Below are positions 4,700-6,354 of a stretch of DNA of 6,354 bases, piece by piece (the stretch's first letter is position 1; every line of letters begins with the position of its first letter). A program made the position numbers and the translations under genes. The notes under the pieces are model-generated. The model saw only the letters and a program-made list of their open reading frames with translations, was not told where the DNA came from and did not search any database. The stretch lies in the NCBI GenBank assembly GCA_003153955.1, contig PMCB01000125.1, forward strand, positions 1 through 6,354, in the 5' to 3' direction. Source of the DNA: Dehalococcoidia bacterium. Lineage in GTDB: Bacteria; Chloroflexota; Dehalococcoidia; Dehalococcoidales; Fen-1064.

Positions 4700-5341
4700 A
4701 TGAAATTCTTGCAACATAAAAAGAAATTAATCGCTACTGGCATGGCGCTGATGTTATTTTCCATAATCATACTCCAGCTGGCCGGATGCGGCAGCAAAAA
4801 GACAACAACGGCCTCGACCACCACCAAAACGACGACTACGGCGGCAACAACCGCAATTAAAACAACTACAACCCAGGCGGCTGCTAATGTTGCTGTTTCC
4901 GGTGCGGACGAAACTGTCTCAATCTCCGCGCCGTCCGGATGGAATTTAAACGATTTGGGTTTGTACCCGAATGCGGTTATTGGTGTGGCAAACGACGCCA
5001 ATTCCGAATATCTGATCGTCACCAAAAAAGCGAAAACGGATGTCAGCGCCAACAGCACCATTAATGACTATATGAACCTGGTCAAGAGCGTTTTCGGCCT
5101 GGTTGTAACCAATGGGGTCTGGGGCCAGAGTTCGAATGTAACCATCGGCGGGTGCTCTGGATTAGCAGTCCAATTGACCGGAATCAGAAAATCGAACGGC
5201 ATCAGCACGATATATTACATCAATGTAGTAGCCAGCAAAGATTACTATTATAATATCTGCGGTTATACGGACGCCAGTTTGGCATCGGCCAATCAGGCAC
5301 AACTCCAAACGATCATAAAGAGCTTCAAAGAAACGAATTAG
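4700..5341 (+). CDS. Lipoprotein with Thr-rich tether and PsbP/DUF1795-like domain
   Basis: The 213-residue product has a lipoprotein signal peptide: a basic N-terminus (KKK at 7-9), a hydrophobic core at 10-28 and lipobox LAGC with Cys30. After cleavage it would be lipid-anchored at the outer face of the cytoplasmic membrane. Residues 32-62 are a Thr/Ala/Lys-rich low-complexity tether (runs such as TTTKTTTTAATT). The folded part (about 64-213) starts with SISAPSGWNLNDLG and contains NAVIGVAND, YLIVTKKAK, INDYMNLVK, GLAVQLTG and a final helix IIKSFKE. This resembles the PsbP/DUF1795-like domain in many bacterial lipoproteins of unknown function; the match is by pattern and is moderate. Two Cys in the domain (C152, C187) might pair. 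ATG at 4700 follows AGGAG. The gene has its own promoter and a strong terminator. No ligand or partner can be assigned. Confidence 0.9.
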   Translation: MKFLQHKKKLIATGMALMLFSIIILQLAGCGSKKTTTASTTTKTTTTAATTAIKTTTTQAAANVAVSGADETVSISAPSGWNLNDLGLYPNAVIGVANDANSEYLIVTKKAKTDVSANSTINDYMNLVKSVFGLVVTNGVWGQSSNVTIGGCSGLAVQLTGIRKSNGISTIYYINVVASKDYYYNICGYTDASLASANQAQLQTIIKSFKETN

Positions 5342-5367
5342 TACTTTACAATCAGTAGTGAGAATTG

Positions 5368-5404
5368 AGAAAGCCCGCCGTGATTAAACGGCGGGCTTTC
5401 TTTT
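5368..5404 (+). terminator. Rho-independent terminator of the lipoprotein gene, possibly bidirectional
   Basis: A 13-base perfect GC-rich stem (5368-5380 with 5389-5401), loop of eight bases, is followed on the plus strand by TTTTGTTTGG. It begins 27 bases after the lipoprotein stop. Read on the minus strand it lies 36 bases past the stop of the HAD gene, with TTTCTC-AATTCTC as a weaker T-rich tail, so it could terminate both converging transcripts. Confidence 0.92.
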
Positions 5405-5439
5405 GTTTGGTTTCTGTCTGATGTTTGTTACTTTGCGTC

Positions 5440-5943
5440 CTACTTTGTGATCAATTTTTCTATAACCGGAATTAGTTTGTCCATCGAATTAATTGAATGA
5501 TCTGCGTGCGGCGCCGGCACAGAACCCGGATGGTTTGAGAACCAGATAGTGTGAATCCCAACCGATTTAGCGGGGACGATGTCTTTCTCATAGTTATTTC
5601 CCACCGCAATACATTGTTCCGGCTGCAGGTTGATCCTTCTCAATATTTCACGATAGAACTCCGGGTCGGGCTTTTTAAATCCGAGTTCACGGGATGTGAA
5701 CAAATATTGGAAATATTGGCGCAGATTCACCCGGGCCAGAGCGAGATCCATTAAGTCAGCATCGGAATCGACGGCACTGGATGCCAGGCAACAGATAAAG
5801 TTATTTTGCAGTTGTTGAAGCGCGTTACTGATGCCCGCAATTGACTCAACTTGCGGCCAGTAAGTCATCGGCCCCGGATATTCGGGTAAATCACGCATGA
5901 CCGTGTCTCCCCAATCGAAGATAATGGCTTTGATTTTATTCAT
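5440..5943 (-). CDS. Small HAD-superfamily hydrolase-like protein with atypical motifs
   Basis: This is a 167-residue HAD-fold protein. Motif I is IIFDWGDTVM: D10 is the expected nucleophile, but the residue two positions on, normally the general acid/base Asp, is G12. Motif II is the Ser in CLASSAV (55-56), motif III the Lys in KKPDP (90-94), and motif IV GNNYEKD (115-121), where the first acid of the usual GDxxxxD is Asn116 and only D121 remains. DWGxT forms are found in HAD branches that are not ordinary phosphomonoesterases. The spacing between motifs I and II (about 40 residues) leaves room for only a very small cap. The substrate is unknown. ATG at 5943 follows AAAGGA about eight bases upstream. 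It converges on the lipoprotein gene and shares its terminator region. Upstream, 76 bases separate it from the presumed end of an IS element, so its native promoter may have been displaced; GATAAT at 5966-5961 (minus) is a weak -10 candidate. Confidence 0.9.
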   Translation of the reverse strand: MNKIKAIIFDWGDTVMRDLPEYPGPMTYWPQVESIAGISNALQQLQNNFICCLASSAVDSDADLMDLALARVNLRQYFQYLFTSRELGFKKPDPEFYREILRRINLQPEQCIAVGNNYEKDIVPAKSVGIHTIWFSNHPGSVPAPHADHSINSMDKLIPVIEKLITK

Positions 5944-6018
5944 ACATTTGTCCTTTGTTTATTATCGTTCAAATTGAATTTGATTGGAGGAATTACTGCA
6001 TCTTGAAATTTGACGCTA

Positions 6019-6354
6019 TGTAGTGGTCAAGGAAAAACGGACAGTCAATTAAGAGTTTATTGTTAATTTTTCGTAGTCATTCGGACTGAAATAATCGTTG
6101 AAAGAATGTAACCGTTCACTGTTGTAAAACATCTCAATGTAATCCACTATATCATGCTTAACCTCCTCGGCAGACATATTCTGCCAATTCAACAAAGATT
6201 CGTTTTTCAAGGTGCAGAAAAATCTCTCCGCCACCGCATTATCGAGGCAATTCCCCGATCTCGACATGCTGCTAGTAATACCATGGTTTTGCAGTAACCG
6301 CCGATACTCATCGCAGGCATATTGTATTCCCCGGTCTGAATGGTGAATTAAACC
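6019..6354 (-). mobile_element. IS3-family insertion sequence, 3' end
   Basis: The element enters from the right edge and holds the C-terminal part of an IS3-type transposase. Its presumed terminal inverted repeat begins near 6019 with TGTAGTGGTCAAGG, running into AAAAACGGACA. Starting with TG and carrying GGACA a short way in is usual for IS3-family ends. The stop codon of the transposase lies 30 bases inside this end, also normal. The other end, the first reading frame and the target duplication are not visible, so the exact boundary is a few bases uncertain. Bases 5944-6018 between it and the HAD gene show nothing notable. Confidence 0.75.
6049..6354 (-). CDS. IS3-family transposase OrfB, C-terminal 101 residues
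   Basis: This is the end of a DDE integrase-core transposase that cuts and joins the ends of its own IS. In the visible part, HHSDRGIQY (4-12) contains the second catalytic Asp (D7), and SRSGNCLDNAVAERFFCTLK (31-50) contains the catalytic Glu (E43). The 35-residue spacing between them is the D35E arrangement of the IS3 family. YNSERLHSFNDYFSPNDYE near the end is the usual YN..R.H..L....P..Y tail, with F replacing the common L. The frame is open to the window edge, and the ATG at 6267 is internal, not the start. The 3' part is intact; whether the whole copy is active cannot be judged here. Confidence 0.93.
   Translation of the reverse strand, partial: GLIHHSDRGIQYACDEYRRLLQNHGITSSMSRSGNCLDNAVAERFFCTLKNESLLNWQNMSAEEVKHDIVDYIEMFYNSERLHSFNDYFSPNDYEKLTINS

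Noticed and set aside
6049..6267. Stand-alone 72-residue gene starting at ATG 6267
   Set aside because: The frame continues upstream to the window edge with the HSDRG motif of IS3 transposases, so the ATG is internal.

Overview
The window carries a DNA-damage tolerance (mutagenesis) locus on the minus strand, a plus-strand pair of unrelated genes, a minus-strand HAD-family gene, and the end of an insertion sequence. Base composition is moderate, with GC-rich genes and AT-rich, repeat-laden gaps. The DnaE wording (ENPPGRGRGSS, then PDIDLDFP), the ImuB-like protein followed by a small overlapping gene, and the Thr-rich lipoprotein suggest a Chloroflexota (Dehalococcoidia-like) bacterium. That placement is a low-confidence guess from remembered family patterns, not a computed result.

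Minus strand, 3420 down to 1. A TTGACA / TATTAT promoter sits inside an elaborate operator of three alternating inverted arms. It drives an imuB-type Y-family polymerase relative (3345-2166). As given, that gene is broken by one extra base in a 4-base run at 2372-2375; removing it restores a clean 392-residue protein. A small gene (2217-1933) starts inside the imuB 3' end behind a near-perfect Shine-Dalgarno. After a 540-base gap full of palindromes and short direct repeats comes a GTG-initiated DnaE2/ImuC-type polymerase III alpha subunit (1392 to beyond position 1; 464 residues visible). In bacteria with an ImuB/DnaE2 mutasome, ImuB is the inactive adaptor that brings the error-prone DnaE2 to damaged template. 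The gene order here fits that scheme. No imuA or lexA is visible.

Plus strand, 3712-5341. A complete DUF72 (YecE-like) gene is followed by a separately promoted lipoprotein gene with a lipobox, a Thr-rich tether and a PsbP/DUF1795-like domain. A strong hairpin terminator (5368-5404) ends it and may also serve the converging HAD gene.

Minus strand, 5943-5440 and 6354-6019. First comes a small HAD-superfamily protein whose motif I is DWGDT rather than DxDGT. Then comes the 3' end of an IS3-family element, with the last 101 residues of its DDE transposase and a probable terminal inverted repeat near 6019.

The intergenic stretches (1393-1932 and 3346-3711) are the least ordinary parts. They hold a paired-palindrome (BIME-like) repeat, several near-perfect hairpins, a possible three-way-junction RNA upstream of dnaE2, and the imuB operator.
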